64,000 nucleotides of DNA, from positions 1 to 64,000 of the forward strand of contig NZ_VSSS01000004.1 in the NCBI RefSeq assembly GCF_008123425.1, given 5' to 3'. Below the pieces are notes generated by a model, which made no database searches, was not told the DNA's origin, and saw only the letters and a program-made list of their open reading frames with translations. This DNA comes from Bradyrhizobium rifense. GTDB lineage: Bacteria; Pseudomonadota; Alphaproteobacteria; Rhizobiales; Xanthobacteraceae. A program made the position numbers and the translations under genes. This document shows, piece by piece, positions 33,383-42,696 of this stretch. Each line of letters opens with the position of its first letter. Positions within the stretch are counted from its first letter, which is position 1.

Positions 33383-34486
33383 TCAGCCCGCCGCGGCGGT
33401 GTTCGCCTTGCCGGTGGCCGCCGGCGTGCGCTGGAACCGCAGGATGATGCGCGTTCCGGAATGCTCTGGATCGCGCTCGACGGTGGCATCGAGCTTGGTG
33501 GCCATGGCTGCGACAATGCGCTGGCCCATGCCGGTGGAGCGCGGATCGGCCTTTACGGCGTCGCCGACGCCGTCGTCGGTGATCGACAGCAGGAGATCGT
33601 CGCCCTGCGAGGTGAGCTCGACATGAATGGGCCCGGCGCCATCGGGATAGGCGTATTTCACCGCGTTCATCACCAGCTCGTTGACGATGATGCCGACGGC
33701 GACCGCGCGGTCCGGGTCGATCTCGACCGGCTCGGCCTTCACCGTGAGGCGCGACATCCGGTTGCCTTCGGCGGAGCGGCGGAGATCCTCGAGCAGGGAG
33801 TCCAGATACTGGTTGAGCACCACGCTCTTCAGATCCTGCGAGGTGTAGAGGCGGCGATGCACCTGGGCGACGGCGGCGACGCGGCCCATCGCGTTGGTCA
33901 GTGCGGCCTTGACCTCGTCCTGTCCGGCGGAGCTCGCCTGAAGATGCAACAGCGAGGCGATGATCTGGAGCGAATTGCCGACGCGGTGATTGACCTCGCG
34001 CAGCAGCATTTCGCGTTCGGCAGCGAGCGCCGCGTAGCGGTCGCGCGAGGCATGGATCTCGGCCTCGGCTTCCTCGCGCGCGCGTTGCAGCTCGGCCTGG
34101 CGCAGCGCGCCTTCGGCCGCGACGTGCAGCAGCGGGATGAAGTCGCCCTTGACGTCCTTGACCAGATAGTCCGCCGCGCCGGCCTTCAGCGCGGTGACGG
34201 CGATGCTGGAATCCTGCGAGGCCGTGACGAACACCACCGGCGGGGCGTCCGGGATCGCCATGATCTGCTCGAGCGTATCGAGCCCGTCGAGACCCGGCAT
34301 GTACTGGTCGAGCGCCACGACATCGATACCGCCCTCAGCTCCCGCGCTGCGGATGCGCTCGAGGCCTTCCTCGCCGCTTGCGGCATGGATGACCTTGTAG
34401 CCGCGCCGCGTCAGGCCGCGATCGACCAGGCGCGCCAGCGCGCCGTCGTCATCGATGTAAAGCAGGGTTGGCGTGCGCTGGGTCAT
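33383..34486 (-). CDS. Receiver-HisKA_2 histidine kinase
   Basis: A 367-residue soluble protein. Residues 1-120 are a receiver (LLYIDDDGALARL; Asp in VVALDQYMPGLDG; Lys in LVKDVKGDF). A helical linker follows (REEAEAEIHASRDRYAALAAE), then a HisKA_2-type dimer domain with the phospho-accepting His in LLREVNHRVGNSLQII near 165, and an HATPase domain with ELVMNAVKYAYPDG and STGMGQRIV. Kinases of this class often act in the alphaproteobacterial general stress response, but no PhyR or NepR is here. It is the last gene of a three-gene set; its ATG overlaps the preceding stop codon as ATGA. Confidence 0.9.
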   Translation of the reverse strand: MTQRTPTLLYIDDDGALARLVDRGLTRRGYKVIHAASGEEGLERIRSAGAEGGIDVVALDQYMPGLDGLDTLEQIMAIPDAPPVVFVTASQDSSIAVTALKAGAADYLVKDVKGDFIPLLHVAAEGALRQAELQRAREEAEAEIHASRDRYAALAAEREMLLREVNHRVGNSLQIIASLLHLQASSAGQDEVKAALTNAMGRVAAVAQVHRRLYTSQDLKSVVLNQYLDSLLEDLRRSAEGNRMSRLTVKAEPVEIDPDRAVAVGIIVNELVMNAVKYAYPDGAGPIHVELTSQGDDLLLSITDDGVGDAVKADPRSTGMGQRIVAAMATKLDATVERDPEHSGTRIILRFQRTPAATGKANTAAAG

Positions 34487-34923
34487 GAGGCGGCGGGCGG
34501 GACCTGGATAACCGAGAAGAACAGGCCGAGCTGCCGGATGGCATTGGCGAAATTCTCGTAATTGACGGGTTTGGTGATGTAGACGTTGCAGCCGAGCTCG
34601 TAGCAACGCTTGATCTCCTGGCTGTCGTCCGTCGTGGTCAGTACCACCACGGGCGAGGCCTTGAGATATTTGTTTTCCTTGATCTGCTTCAGGATATCGA
34701 TCCCGCTCATGTCGGGCAGGTTGAGGTCGAGCAGGATCAGGAGCGCGTTGCCCTTCTGGGCAAGCCCGGTGCCGTCGGCGCCGAACAGATGCTTCATCGC
34801 CGCGGTACCGTTGGCGAACGACACGATTTCGTTGTTGACCCCGGAGCGGCGAATGTTGCGCTCGATCAGCCGGGCGTGGCCCTCGTCGTCTTCGATCATG
34901 ATGATGGTGACGGGCAGTGTCAT
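34483..34923 (-). CDS. Single-domain response regulator (Rcp1-like)
   Basis: A 146-residue receiver of the type paired with phytochrome-like kinases. The acidic residues are in IIMIEDDEGHARLIERNI, the phospho-accepting Asp in LLILLDLNLPDMSG (about 69), the Thr in VVLTTTDD and the Lys in VYITKPVNYENF. No output domain. It is joined by ATGA overlaps to the kinase gene upstream and to the receiver-kinase gene downstream, so all three are made from one transcript and likely pass phosphate among themselves. Confidence 0.93.
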   Translation of the reverse strand: MTLPVTIIMIEDDEGHARLIERNIRRSGVNNEIVSFANGTAAMKHLFGADGTGLAQKGNALLILLDLNLPDMSGIDILKQIKENKYLKASPVVVLTTTDDSQEIKRCYELGCNVYITKPVNYENFANAIRQLGLFFSVIQVPPAAS

Positions 34924-36437
34924 TTCTCAGCGTTCCGGTTGCTGGCGTTCCACGAGATGGGCAGCGTGATCGTGAAGGTGCTGCCCGCGTTCAGTTCCGA
35001 CGATACCGACATCGTGCCGCCGAGGCGGCGCACAAGTGCACGCACGTGGGCAAGACCGATGCCCTGACCGGGCTTGTCCTGGGTTCCCGCCCGGCGGAAC
35101 AGGTCGAAAATCCGCTGATGATCCTTTGGATCGATGCCGCGGCCGTTGTCGCTGATTTCGAAGATAGCGTAGCCGAGCTTGGTGCGCCCGCGAATTCTGA
35201 TCTCGCCGGGGACCCCGTTCTTCAGATACTTGATCGCGTTGTCGATCAAATTGGAGAAAATCTGCTCCAGCGCAAGGCGGTCGCTGACGATATTCGGCAG
35301 CGGCTCAATATGAATCTCGGCCTGCGCCTCGGCCGCCTGATGCGCCACCGACGACACGATGCCCTCGATGAAGTCGCGCGTGTCGATCTTCTCCGGCTGG
35401 AACTCGCGCCGGCCCTCGCGGGTGAGGTTGAGGATCGCCGAGATCAGCCGGTCCATCCGGGCGATCGAGGATTTGATGAAGCCGAGTGCTTCGGAAAAGT
35501 CCGCCGACATCTGCTTGTCGGGGCCGTCGAGCGGAATGTCAGCGATATCGACGGGCGGGCCGCCTGCCGGCACGCCCGTGAGCCCTCCGATTCGCCGAAA
35601 GATGTCCTTGCCCAATTCCTCGAGCTCGCTGGTAAAGCCCATGATGTTGACCAGCGGCGAGCGCAGGTCATGGCTGACGATATAGGCAAAGCGCTGGATC
35701 TCGTCGTTGGCTTCGCGCAGGTCTGCCGTGCGGTCGTCGACGGTGGCCTCCAGGTTGAGATTGGAGTCGCGCAGGCGTGTCTCGGCGTCGTCGCGGGCGC
35801 GGGCAGAGCGCCGCACCAGCCAGACCGAGATCAGGGCCAGCAACACGACGAGACCCGAGCCGATGCCGGTCATCGACGCAGCGAGCGTCTGGCTGCGGTC
35901 GGCATTCGCCGAACGGAGGCGGAACAGTCGCTCTTCCTCGGCGATCATTGCGGTCGCGACATCGCCGATCGTGGCGGTGGTGTTGCCGTCAGCCGCCTCG
36001 CGAGCGAGCGCGGTGGCTTGGGCTTGCTGGCCCTGCCTGATGAGGTCGATCTCGCGCGCGAATTGGCCGAGGCGGGTCTCGATCGCCGCGCTCAGCTTCT
36101 CGATGCCGTCGCGCTGTGCGGGATTGTCGCCAATGAGGTGCGTGAGCCGGTCAACCGCAGGAATGATGGCGGCAACGGCCTTCTCGTGGTCGCCCTGGAA
36201 TTCTGGTCCCAGCGTCAGGAGATAGCCGCGCAGGGCGCTCTCGGCGCGCCGGACTTCGAGCAGCAGAGCATTGATCTGGTTCTCCACCTCGATGGTGTGA
36301 ACCACCCATTTGCTGTCGTCTCGGGCCTCGTTGACGAGATAGACGGAGCCGGCGCTGATCACGGTCAGCACCAAGAGTCCTGCCGCGAACAGCAGGATCT
36401 GCCAAAATGCGCGCCGCCGCTGTTCCCCAGCCGTCAC
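34920..36437 (-). CDS. CHASE3 membrane sensor histidine kinase
   Basis: A 505-residue kinase. Membrane helix 1 at about 11-34 (FWQILLFAAGLLVLTVISAG), CHASE3 sensor domain (about 38-185, with LLEVRRAESALRGYLL), membrane helix 2 at about 190-210, a coiled coil (NLNLEATVDDRTADLREAND), HisKA with the His in IVSHDLRSPLVNIMGF near 255, and HATPase with IDNAIKYLKNG and GQGIGLAHVRALV near the end. The start codon is GTG, preceded by GAGGCGAG. The sensor part resembles that of the hybrid kinase at 22856-25114. First gene of the three-gene set. Confidence 0.92.
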   Translation of the reverse strand: MTAGEQRRRAFWQILLFAAGLLVLTVISAGSVYLVNEARDDSKWVVHTIEVENQINALLLEVRRAESALRGYLLTLGPEFQGDHEKAVAAIIPAVDRLTHLIGDNPAQRDGIEKLSAAIETRLGQFAREIDLIRQGQQAQATALAREAADGNTTATIGDVATAMIAEEERLFRLRSANADRSQTLAASMTGIGSGLVVLLALISVWLVRRSARARDDAETRLRDSNLNLEATVDDRTADLREANDEIQRFAYIVSHDLRSPLVNIMGFTSELEELGKDIFRRIGGLTGVPAGGPPVDIADIPLDGPDKQMSADFSEALGFIKSSIARMDRLISAILNLTREGRREFQPEKIDTRDFIEGIVSSVAHQAAEAQAEIHIEPLPNIVSDRLALEQIFSNLIDNAIKYLKNGVPGEIRIRGRTKLGYAIFEISDNGRGIDPKDHQRIFDLFRRAGTQDKPGQGIGLAHVRALVRRLGGTMSVSSELNAGSTFTITLPISWNASNRNAEK

Positions 36438-36541
36438 GACGGTCTCGCCTCGTTACGTGTAGCGGAGTTCAAAACGCCCCCTTGGAACTGTCCCCAACCG
36501 TCCATAATGCGATTGGGGCCAAAGGGTTCCATGGCGGAGCT

Positions 36542-37900
36542 TTATTTCCCGGCCGGTTCCGTCTTGCCGGCGAGGTACTGCTCCAGCCAGTGGATGTGGT
36601 AGTCGCCGTCGATGATGGCGGGTTGGCGCACCAGGTCGCGGAACAGCGGCAGCGTGGTTTCGATGCCTTCCACCACCATCTCGTCCAGCGCCCGGCGCAA
36701 GCGCATCAGGCATTCGGCGCGGGTCTTGCCGTGGACGATCAGCTTGCCGACGAGGGAATCATAATAGGGCGGGATCGTGTAGCCCTGATAGACCGCGGAA
36801 TCGATGCGGACGCCGAGCCCGCCCGGCGGATGATATTGGGTGATGCGGCCCGGCGAGGGGCGGAAGGTCTGCGGGTTCTCGGCGTTGATGCGGCACTCGA
36901 TCGCATGGCCGATGATCTGGATCTCGCTCTGCTTGGCCGGCAGCTCGCCGCCGGCGGCGATGCGGATCTGCTCCAGCACGAGGTCGATGTCGGTGATGCT
37001 CTCGGTGACGGGATGCTCGACCTGGATGCGCGTGTTCATCTCGATGAAGTAGAACTCGCCGTCCTCGAACAGGAATTCGATGGTGCCGACGCCGAGATAT
37101 TTCATCTCGCGCATCGCCTTCGCACAGGTCTCGCCGATCTTGGCGCGCGCAGCCGCAGCCAGCACGGGCGAGGGGCCTTCCTCCCAGACCTTCTGGTGGC
37201 GGCGTTGCAGCGAGCAGTCGCGTTCGCCGAGATGGATCGCGCCACCGCGGCCGTCGCCGAGAATCTGGATCTCGATGTGGCGTGGCTTCTGGAGGTATTT
37301 TTCCAGATAGACGGAGGCGTCGCCGAAGGCGGACTTCGCCTCATTGGCTGCGGTCGACAGCGCGATCTGGAGATCCGCCTCGGTCTGCGCGACCTTCATG
37401 CCGCGGCCACCGCCGCCGGCAGCCGCCTTCACCAGCACGGGAAAGCCGATCTTCCTGGCGATCGCCATCGCATCGTCGTTGGGACCGACCGCACCGTCCG
37501 AGCCGGGCACCACGGGGATGCCGAGCTTCTTGGCGGTCTTTTTGGCCTCGATCTTGTCGCCCATCAGGCGGATGTGCTCGGCCTTGGGGCCGATGAATTG
37601 CAGATTGTGCTCGCCGAGGATCTCGGCGAAGCGCGCGTTCTCCGACAGGAAGCCGTAGCCGGGATGCACGGCGTCGGCGCCGGTGATCTCGCAGGCCGCG
37701 AGCAGCGCGGGCACGTTGAGATAGCTGTCCTTGGACGGCGGCGGCCCGATACAGACGCTCTCGTCCGACAGGCGCACATGCATCGCGTCGGCGTCGGCGG
37801 TGGAGTGCACGGCGACGGTCGCGATCCCGAGCTCCTTGCAGGCCCGCAGGATGCGAAGGGCGATCTCGCCGCGATTGGCTATGAGGATCTTGTCGAACAT
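36542..37900 (-). CDS. accC: Acetyl-CoA carboxylase, biotin carboxylase subunit
   Basis: A 452-residue subunit that carboxylates the biotin of AccB with ATP and bicarbonate, the first step of fatty acid synthesis. The N-terminus is [20 protein letters not shown]. The glycine-rich ATP loop is [14 protein letters not shown] (about 159-172), and the catalytic stretch [16 protein letters not shown] (about 285-300) carries the conserved Glu, Asn and Arg. Normal length. It follows accB by 73 bases in the usual accB-accC order, with aroQ before them. Confidence 0.97.
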   Translation of the reverse strand: MFDKILIANRGEIALRILRACKELGIATVAVHSTADADAMHVRLSDESVCIGPPPSKDSYLNVPALLAACEITGADAVHPGYGFLSENARFAEILGEHNLQFIGPKAEHIRLMGDKIEAKKTAKKLGIPVVPGSDGAVGPNDDAMAIARKIGFPVLVKAAAGGGGRGMKVAQTEADLQIALSTAANEAKSAFGDASVYLEKYLQKPRHIEIQILGDGRGGAIHLGERDCSLQRRHQKVWEEGPSPVLAAAARAKIGETCAKAMREMKYLGVGTIEFLFEDGEFYFIEMNTRIQVEHPVTESITDIDLVLEQIRIAAGGELPAKQSEIQIIGHAIECRINAENPQTFRPSPGRITQYHPPGGLGVRIDSAVYQGYTIPPYYDSLVGKLIVHGKTRAECLMRLRRALDEMVVEGIETTLPLFRDLVRQPAIIDGDYHIHWLEQYLAGKTEPAGK

Positions 37901-37973
37901 GGTGTCCTTAAGGGACTGGCGCGCGGGACGCGGCGAGGGCAGCTGGCCGCCCTCAAGCGTTTATTGAATGCCG

Positions 37974-38465
37974 TTACTCAATAATGACGAGCGGCTCGCC
38001 GAACTCGACCGGCTGGCCATCCTCGACGAGGATCTGGGTCACCGTACCGGCGCGCGTCGAGGGGATCTGATTCATGGTCTTCATCGCTTCGATGATCAAG
38101 AGCGTCTGGCCGACCGAGACTTTCGAGCCGACCTCGACGAACGGCTTGGCGCCGGGCTCGGGCGCCCAATAGGCGGTGCCGACCATCGGCGAGGTCACGG
38201 CGCCCGGATGCTTCGACATGTCGGCAGCAGCAGCCGCGGGTGCTGCGGCAGGCGCAGCGACAAGCGCGGGCGCTGCATGCGCGAGCGGAACGGGCATGGT
38301 CGCGGCGACGCTGATGTTGCGGGCGACGCGCAGGCGCAGGCCGGCGCGCTCGATCTCGATCTCGGTGAGGCTGGTCTCATCGAGCAGCAGAGCGAGCTCG
38401 CGGACGAGTGCGGAATCCTCGCTGGAAAATTTTGCGGCTGCTTTGTCGTCTGGCTGGCGCGCCAT
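37974..38465 (-). CDS. accB: Acetyl-CoA carboxylase, biotin carboxyl carrier protein
   Basis: A 163-residue carrier. An N-terminal helical part ([22 protein letters not shown]) is followed by an Ala/Pro-rich linker (about 65-90) and the biotinyl domain (about 90-163). The biotinylated lysine is in the motif EAMKTM (about residue 129). The start at 38465 gives MARQPDDK; the longer frame beyond it lacks homology. Transcribed with accC; the partner accA and accD genes are not in the window. Confidence 0.96.
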   Translation of the reverse strand: MARQPDDKAAAKFSSEDSALVRELALLLDETSLTEIEIERAGLRLRVARNISVAATMPVPLAHAAPALVAAPAAAPAAAAADMSKHPGAVTSPMVGTAYWAPEPGAKPFVEVGSKVSVGQTLLIIEAMKTMNQIPSTRAGTVTQILVEDGQPVEFGEPLVIIE

Positions 38466-38502
38466 GTTCTTTGATCCGAATGTTCTGTGTGAGGAGGGAG
38501 CG

Positions 38503-38970
38503 TCAGGCTTTGGGCTTGATGCCGACCTTGGCGGCAAGGCCCTGGATGGCGAGGCGGTAGCCCTCGATGCCGAAGCCGCAGAGCGAGGCGAAGGCCGCGC
38601 GCGCGGTGTAGGAGTGGTGGCGGAAACTCTCGCGGGCGTGGATGTTGGTCACGTGCACTTCGACGGTCGGGATCTGCACCGCGAGCAGCGCGTCGTGCAG
38701 CGCGATCGAGGTGTGCGAGTAGCCACCGGCATTGACGATGATGCCCTTCATCTTGCGCGCGTGCGCCTCGTGGATGAAGTCGATCAGCTCGCCTTCGCGG
38801 TTGGACTGCCGGCAGTCAGCCTTGAGGCCGAAGGTCGCGGCCGTCTCCCTGCACAGCGCCTCGACGTCAGCCAGCGTCGCGTGGCCATACTTCTCGGGCT
38901 CGCGCGTCCCCAACATGTTGAGGTTCGGCCCGTTGAGAACGAGGATCGTGTCGGTTGCTGGTTCGGCCAT
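38503..38970 (-). CDS. aroQ: 3-dehydroquinate dehydratase, type II
   Basis: A 155-residue enzyme of the shikimate pathway, converting 3-dehydroquinate to 3-dehydroshikimate. Key stretches are [19 protein letters not shown] (the active-site Tyr of the family lies in the mobile REPEKYG loop), [24 protein letters not shown] (split; about 65-88) and [19 protein letters not shown] with the conserved His. Normal length. It heads the aroQ-accB-accC group, 37 bases before accB. Confidence 0.95.
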   Translation of the reverse strand: MAEPATDTILVLNGPNLNMLGTREPEKYGHATLADVEALCRETAATFGLKADCRQSNREGELIDFIHEAHARKMKGIIVNAGGYSHTSIALHDALLAVQIPTVEVHVTNIHARESFRHHSYTARAAFASLCGFGIEGYRLAIQGLAAKVGIKPKA

Positions 38971-39171
38971 TCGTGTCCCGGCGCGTGTTTCGGCGTGGCG
39001 GGGGTTATAGGTAACAAAGTGACCTAGGGGAAGCCTTGAAGGGCCTCCGGGACCGCTTCAGGTGCCTCATCCAGTTCGCAAAAACCTGTGCGGAAACTAC
39101 GGAAATTGCTTGTTAACCAGTCCAAAGCATGGCTGCCGGGCAGGACCCGCGGGGGAGGCCGTCCAATCGGC

Positions 39172-39208
39172 CAAAAGCCCCTGCCGATCGCTCGGCAAGG
39201 GCTCATTT
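39172..39208 (-). terminator. Rho-independent terminator of the DUF1236 gene
   Basis: On the minus strand AGCCCTTGCCGA and TCGGCAGGGGCT form a stem followed by TTTT. It begins about 20 bases after the stop codon at 39227. Confidence 0.8.
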
Positions 39209-39226
39209 GGGCATCAGCGAATGGGC

Positions 39227-40039
39227 TTAGCCTTCGATGATGTAGACGATCTCGCGCGTCTGCGGACGGACGATGATGTACTGGCCGTGCACGAAGATCA
39301 CGTCATAGCCGCGCCATTCCGGGTAGATCTCGACAATCCGGGCCGGGAGCGGATGGAAGCGGACGCTCGCCGGGACGGCCGTGCCGACCGAAATGTTGAA
39401 GTTGACGTTGGTCGTCTCCTCGATCTTCTCGGACTTGATCGCCGTTGAGATCTGGGTCCGCTTCTCCGGCGGCGGAGCGGCGGTTGCCGAGGTCGCGGCG
39501 TTGCCGGTCGTGGTCTGCGACTTGCTGTCGGTCGCACCCGGACGGTTCTCGGCATTGTTGCTCTTGGCGGCGCCGGCCTTGTTGTCCTCGGCCTTCATGT
39601 CCTTGCTGTCGGACTTGGTCGCGGAGTCAGAGCTCATGCTCTTCGACTTGTCTTGAGTCGACTTGTCCTGCGCACCCTGGGCGCGCTCACCCTTCGCCGC
39701 GCCGGCCTTGTCGTCAGCCGCGTTCTTGTTCATCGCGCCGGGCTTTTCCATGCCGCCGGACTTCTCCGCCGCGCCGGATTTCTCCATCGCACCGGGCGAC
39801 TTCTCTTCGCCCGGCTTCATGGCGCCGCCAGCCTGGCCGACTGTGCCCTTCTCCTTGGTCATGGCGCCGCCGTGCTCAGCCGCACCGCCCGAAGGCTGCG
39901 CATGCTGCGTCGGCTGCTGCTGCGTCGGCTGCGCGCCGGCGCCGCTGTTGTCGTTCTTCATCGTGCCTTGTGCGTTCGCCAGACCGGTGCCGGCGATCAG
40001 TGCGATTGCGGCCACCGAGATCATAAAGCGGTTCGACAT
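39227..40039 (-). CDS. Exported DUF1236 domain protein
   Basis: A 270-residue protein. The signal peptide is RFMISVAAIALIAGTGLANA (cleavage about 24). About 25-180 is low-complexity with repeats of MEKSGAAEKSGGMEKPGAMNK type and many Lys, Ser, Asp and Gln. The C-terminal 85 residues hold the DUF1236 domain: a helical part (EKRTQISTAIKSEKIEETT) and the ending WRGYDVIFVHGQYIIVRPQ with REIVYII. DUF1236 proteins are abundant in Bradyrhizobium and of unknown function. GAGGAG precedes the ATG. A perfect EcfG-type promoter lies about 45 bases upstream. It is inserted between aroQ and the DsbA-like gene. Confidence 0.85.
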   Translation of the reverse strand: MSNRFMISVAAIALIAGTGLANAQGTMKNDNSGAGAQPTQQQPTQHAQPSGGAAEHGGAMTKEKGTVGQAGGAMKPGEEKSPGAMEKSGAAEKSGGMEKPGAMNKNAADDKAGAAKGERAQGAQDKSTQDKSKSMSSDSATKSDSKDMKAEDNKAGAAKSNNAENRPGATDSKSQTTTGNAATSATAAPPPEKRTQISTAIKSEKIEETTNVNFNISVGTAVPASVRFHPLPARIVEIYPEWRGYDVIFVHGQYIIVRPQTREIVYIIEG

Positions 40040-40084
40040 TGAATTCTCCTCACGTGTTTCTTTTGCGTCATTGCCCGCGCCGAC

Positions 40085-40109
40085 AACGGGAGGAGGTGTC
40101 ACTTGTTCC
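40085..40109 (-). promoter_or_regulatory. Sigma-EcfG promoter of the DUF1236 gene
   Basis: The minus strand reads GGAAC-N16-CGTT, a full match to the EcfG consensus. The -10 element is 45 bases before the ATG. A second GGAAC lies just upstream, with a TTCCGGAA palindrome between. Confidence 0.65.
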
Positions 40110-40189
40110 GGAACATCTGCTGTTCCGCGGGATTTGTTTGTTGAACGCCAGATGAATGAGTTTGCAGGATTGCGCCAAGGTTGGGCGCA

Positions 40190-40220
40190 AAAGCAAAAGG
40201 CCGGCTTTTCAGCCGGCCTC
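40190..40220 (-). terminator. Rho-independent terminator of the DsbA-like gene
   Basis: On the minus strand AGGCCGGC, loop TGAAAA, GCCGGCCT, then TTTGCTTTT. It begins about 30 bases after the stop codon at 40252. Confidence 0.85.
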
Positions 40221-40251
40221 GTCGCATGTGTAGCGGCGGTGTGGAGTGTGG

Positions 40252-41019
40252 TCAGCAGGTCGCTTTGCCGCAGCGGGCAACGCCGATCTTTTCCTTGAGA
40301 CCGTCGAGGCCGACGGCGCCGACCACGATCTGCTTGCCGATCACGTAGCTCGGCGTGCCGTTCATGCCCATCGCTTCGGCGAGCTTGAAATTCTCCTCGA
40401 TGGTGGCGCGCACCTCGGGGCTCGCGATATCCTTCTCGATCTTCGCGGTGTCGAGGCCGGCTTCCTTGGCCGCTTGAAGCGCGCGCGCCTTGTCGGCCGC
40501 ACCGCGACCGCCGAGCAGCTTCTGGTGGAAGTCGAGATATTTCTTGCCGGAGGGATCCTGCATGCGCACGGCGACCGCGACCTGTGCGGCCTCGACCGAG
40601 CCCTGGCTCAGCACCGGAAACTCCTTCAGCACCACCTTCAGCTTGGGATCGGCCTTCATCAGGTCGAGCATGTCGCTCATCGCGCGCTTGCAGTAGCCGC
40701 AATTGTAGTCGAAGAACTCGACGAAGGTGACGTCGCCGTCCTTGTTGCCGAGCACGACTTGGCGCGGCGAGTTGAAGATCGCATCCGAGTTCTGCGAGAT
40801 GCTGGCCTCGTGCTTCTTCGTTTCGGCATCGGCCTGGCGCTTGCTGAGCTCGGTCATGGCCTCCTCGAGCACCTCGGGATGGCTGACGAGGTAGTTCTTG
40901 ATGATCGCCTCGATGTCGGTGCGCTGGGCATCCGAGAAGCTGTCGGCCGAAGCCGGTCCCGTTGCGCCGAAGATGGCGAGCGCAAACAGCGCGGGAGCAA
41001 GCAGGCGCAGCGAAGGCAT
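40252..41019 (-). CDS. Exported DsbA family thiol:disulfide protein
   Basis: A 255-residue periplasmic thioredoxin-fold protein. The signal peptide ends near ASA-DS (about residue 26). A helical N-terminal extension (DIEAIIKNYLVSHPEVLEEAM) is typical of the Com1/ScsC-like group, which can use it to form oligomers. The active site is FFDYNCGYCKRAMSDM with the CxxC pair (about 108-111), and the cis-Pro loop is MNGTPSYVIGKQIVVG. The protein ends with an extra pair of Cys (RCGKATC). The ATG at 41019 has AAGAGGA at 7 bases; an upstream in-frame TTG is closer to it than is normal. Confidence 0.92.
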   Translation of the reverse strand: MPSLRLLAPALFALAIFGATGPASADSFSDAQRTDIEAIIKNYLVSHPEVLEEAMTELSKRQADAETKKHEASISQNSDAIFNSPRQVVLGNKDGDVTFVEFFDYNCGYCKRAMSDMLDLMKADPKLKVVLKEFPVLSQGSVEAAQVAVAVRMQDPSGKKYLDFHQKLLGGRGAADKARALQAAKEAGLDTAKIEKDIASPEVRATIEENFKLAEAMGMNGTPSYVIGKQIVVGAVGLDGLKEKIGVARCGKATC

Positions 41020-41115
41020 TGGCAAATCCTCTTATCCAGAGCAGGTTTCGAAAAAACGTCCCGGCGGACCTAATCGGAGTGTCGTGACGTCAAAGTGGCG
41101 GATGTCGTGATCGGG

Positions 41116-42519
41116 CTAGTTGCGTGGCGGTTTCGACGCCACGATGTCGTCAGCCTTGACCCATCCGGGCGTGCCGACGGCGAAACGGGTTTTCGCGCGC
41201 GTGGCGAGCTCGCGAGCGGTCTTGTTGTCGCCGCGCAGATATGCGGCCTGGGCGGAGGCGAGATCCGCGTCGGCATAGTCTCCCTTTCGGCCATAGGCCA
41301 TCGCGAGCTGCATGTAGCCGAGAGGGGCCTCGGGCTCCCGTGCCACTGCGGCACGGAGAATCCGAACGGCGTCGTCCGTGTAGGCCTTATTATCGGTTCC
41401 AACCAGAGCCTGCCCAAGTAACATCTCGATGAGGGGCGCATTGTTCGACAGTGCGACGGCCTTGCGCAGGGGCGGAATCGCGTCGGCCGGCTTGCCGCTC
41501 TCCAGCAGGGCCTGGCCGCGGACCTCGTAGAAGTACGGGTTGTTCGGCTGCACCGCGATCAGCGCGTCGATCTGGGTCAGCGCGCTGCGCAAATCGCCGT
41601 GCAGATAGGTGCTGATGGCGCGGGCATAGCGCGCAGGCATGCCGTCATTGGTCAGGGGATAGCGGCGGTACACCGTTTCGGGTCGCTCCATGAAGGCGGA
41701 GATTTTGGCGCGCACCATGTCGTGGCGGAGCTGGAGGGCGGGATCGTCCTTCTTGTCCCAATAAGGGCTGGTGCTGGCGAATTCCTGGAGCGCCGCGACG
41801 CGCTCGGCGGGCATCGGGTGCGACTGCAGGTAGGGATCGGCGCCGTGCGCCGCGAACAGACTCTCGCTGGTGAAGCGCTTGAAGGTCTCGTACATGCCCT
41901 TCGGCGATTGCTGGGTCGCGGTCAGGAATTTCACCCCGGCGCGGTCGGCGTTCTCTTCCTGCTGGCGCTGGTAGGACAGCAGCGAGCGGCGGATCATCTC
42001 CTGCGGTCCTGCGATCGCAGCCGCGCCGGCATTGGCGAGCCCGTTATTGCTACTGCTGGAGCCACGGCTCGCACCTGCGACGAGCGCGCCCGCGCCGAGC
42101 AGCATGGCGATGATCATCTGGGTCTGGGCACTGGCGAGCTGCTCGCGCATCTTGGACAGATGGCCGCCGGCCAGATGCCCGGTCTCATGTGCGAGCACGC
42201 CGATCAGCTGGTTCGGCGTCTCCGACAGCAGGATCGCGCCGTAATTGACGAAGATGCGGCGGCCATCGGCGACGAACGCGTTGAATGAGTTGTCGTTGAT
42301 GATCACCATCTGGATGTTCTGCTTCTCCAGACCGGCGGCGCGCAGGATCGGGCGCGTATATTCGCGCAACAGCTGCTCGGTTTCGGTGTCGCGCAGGACC
42401 GGCGGTCCCCGGCCTTCCTGTGCCTGCGTCGCCGGGACCGGCAGCAGCGCGATCGCAGCCGCCGTGACGAGGGCGGTCAGGGCGGAGGCCTTCTTGCGCA
42501 ATGCGATCTGGAGCAACAT
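41116..42519 (-). CDS. M48 family zinc metalloprotease with TPR domain (BepA-like)
   Basis: A 467-residue exported protease. The signal peptide is about residues 1-34. The zinc motif is GVLAHETGHLAGGHL (about 109-123), and the third ligand is expected in QEENADRAGVKFL. The C-terminal third is a TPR array (YARAISTYLHGDLRSALTQ, FYEVRGQALLESGKPADAI, YMQLAMAYGRKGDYADADLA). The layout is that of BepA/YfgC, which degrades or helps assemble outer-membrane proteins. The ATG at 42519 begins the signal peptide; the long open frame beyond it lies opposite the aminotransferase gene and is not used. Confidence 0.92.
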   Translation of the reverse strand: MLLQIALRKKASALTALVTAAAIALLPVPATQAQEGRGPPVLRDTETEQLLREYTRPILRAAGLEKQNIQMVIINDNSFNAFVADGRRIFVNYGAILLSETPNQLIGVLAHETGHLAGGHLSKMREQLASAQTQMIIAMLLGAGALVAGASRGSSSSNNGLANAGAAAIAGPQEMIRRSLLSYQRQQEENADRAGVKFLTATQQSPKGMYETFKRFTSESLFAAHGADPYLQSHPMPAERVAALQEFASTSPYWDKKDDPALQLRHDMVRAKISAFMERPETVYRRYPLTNDGMPARYARAISTYLHGDLRSALTQIDALIAVQPNNPYFYEVRGQALLESGKPADAIPPLRKAVALSNNAPLIEMLLGQALVGTDNKAYTDDAVRILRAAVAREPEAPLGYMQLAMAYGRKGDYADADLASAQAAYLRGDNKTARELATRAKTRFAVGTPGWVKADDIVASKPPRN

Positions 42520-42696
42520 CAAACGGTCTGGGTCAAACGGGCTTGTAATGCAGTTTTTGTGATTGGTTTTGGCGATTGGCGGCGGACCGGATACGCGATA
42601 TGCCCTTATGAGCCGTATAATGCGGCTAGTCTTGGGCGCAAGAGCCCTGTTTTCCGGACCGAACGGACCGGTCCGCCAGCGAAATAGCAGAAATCG

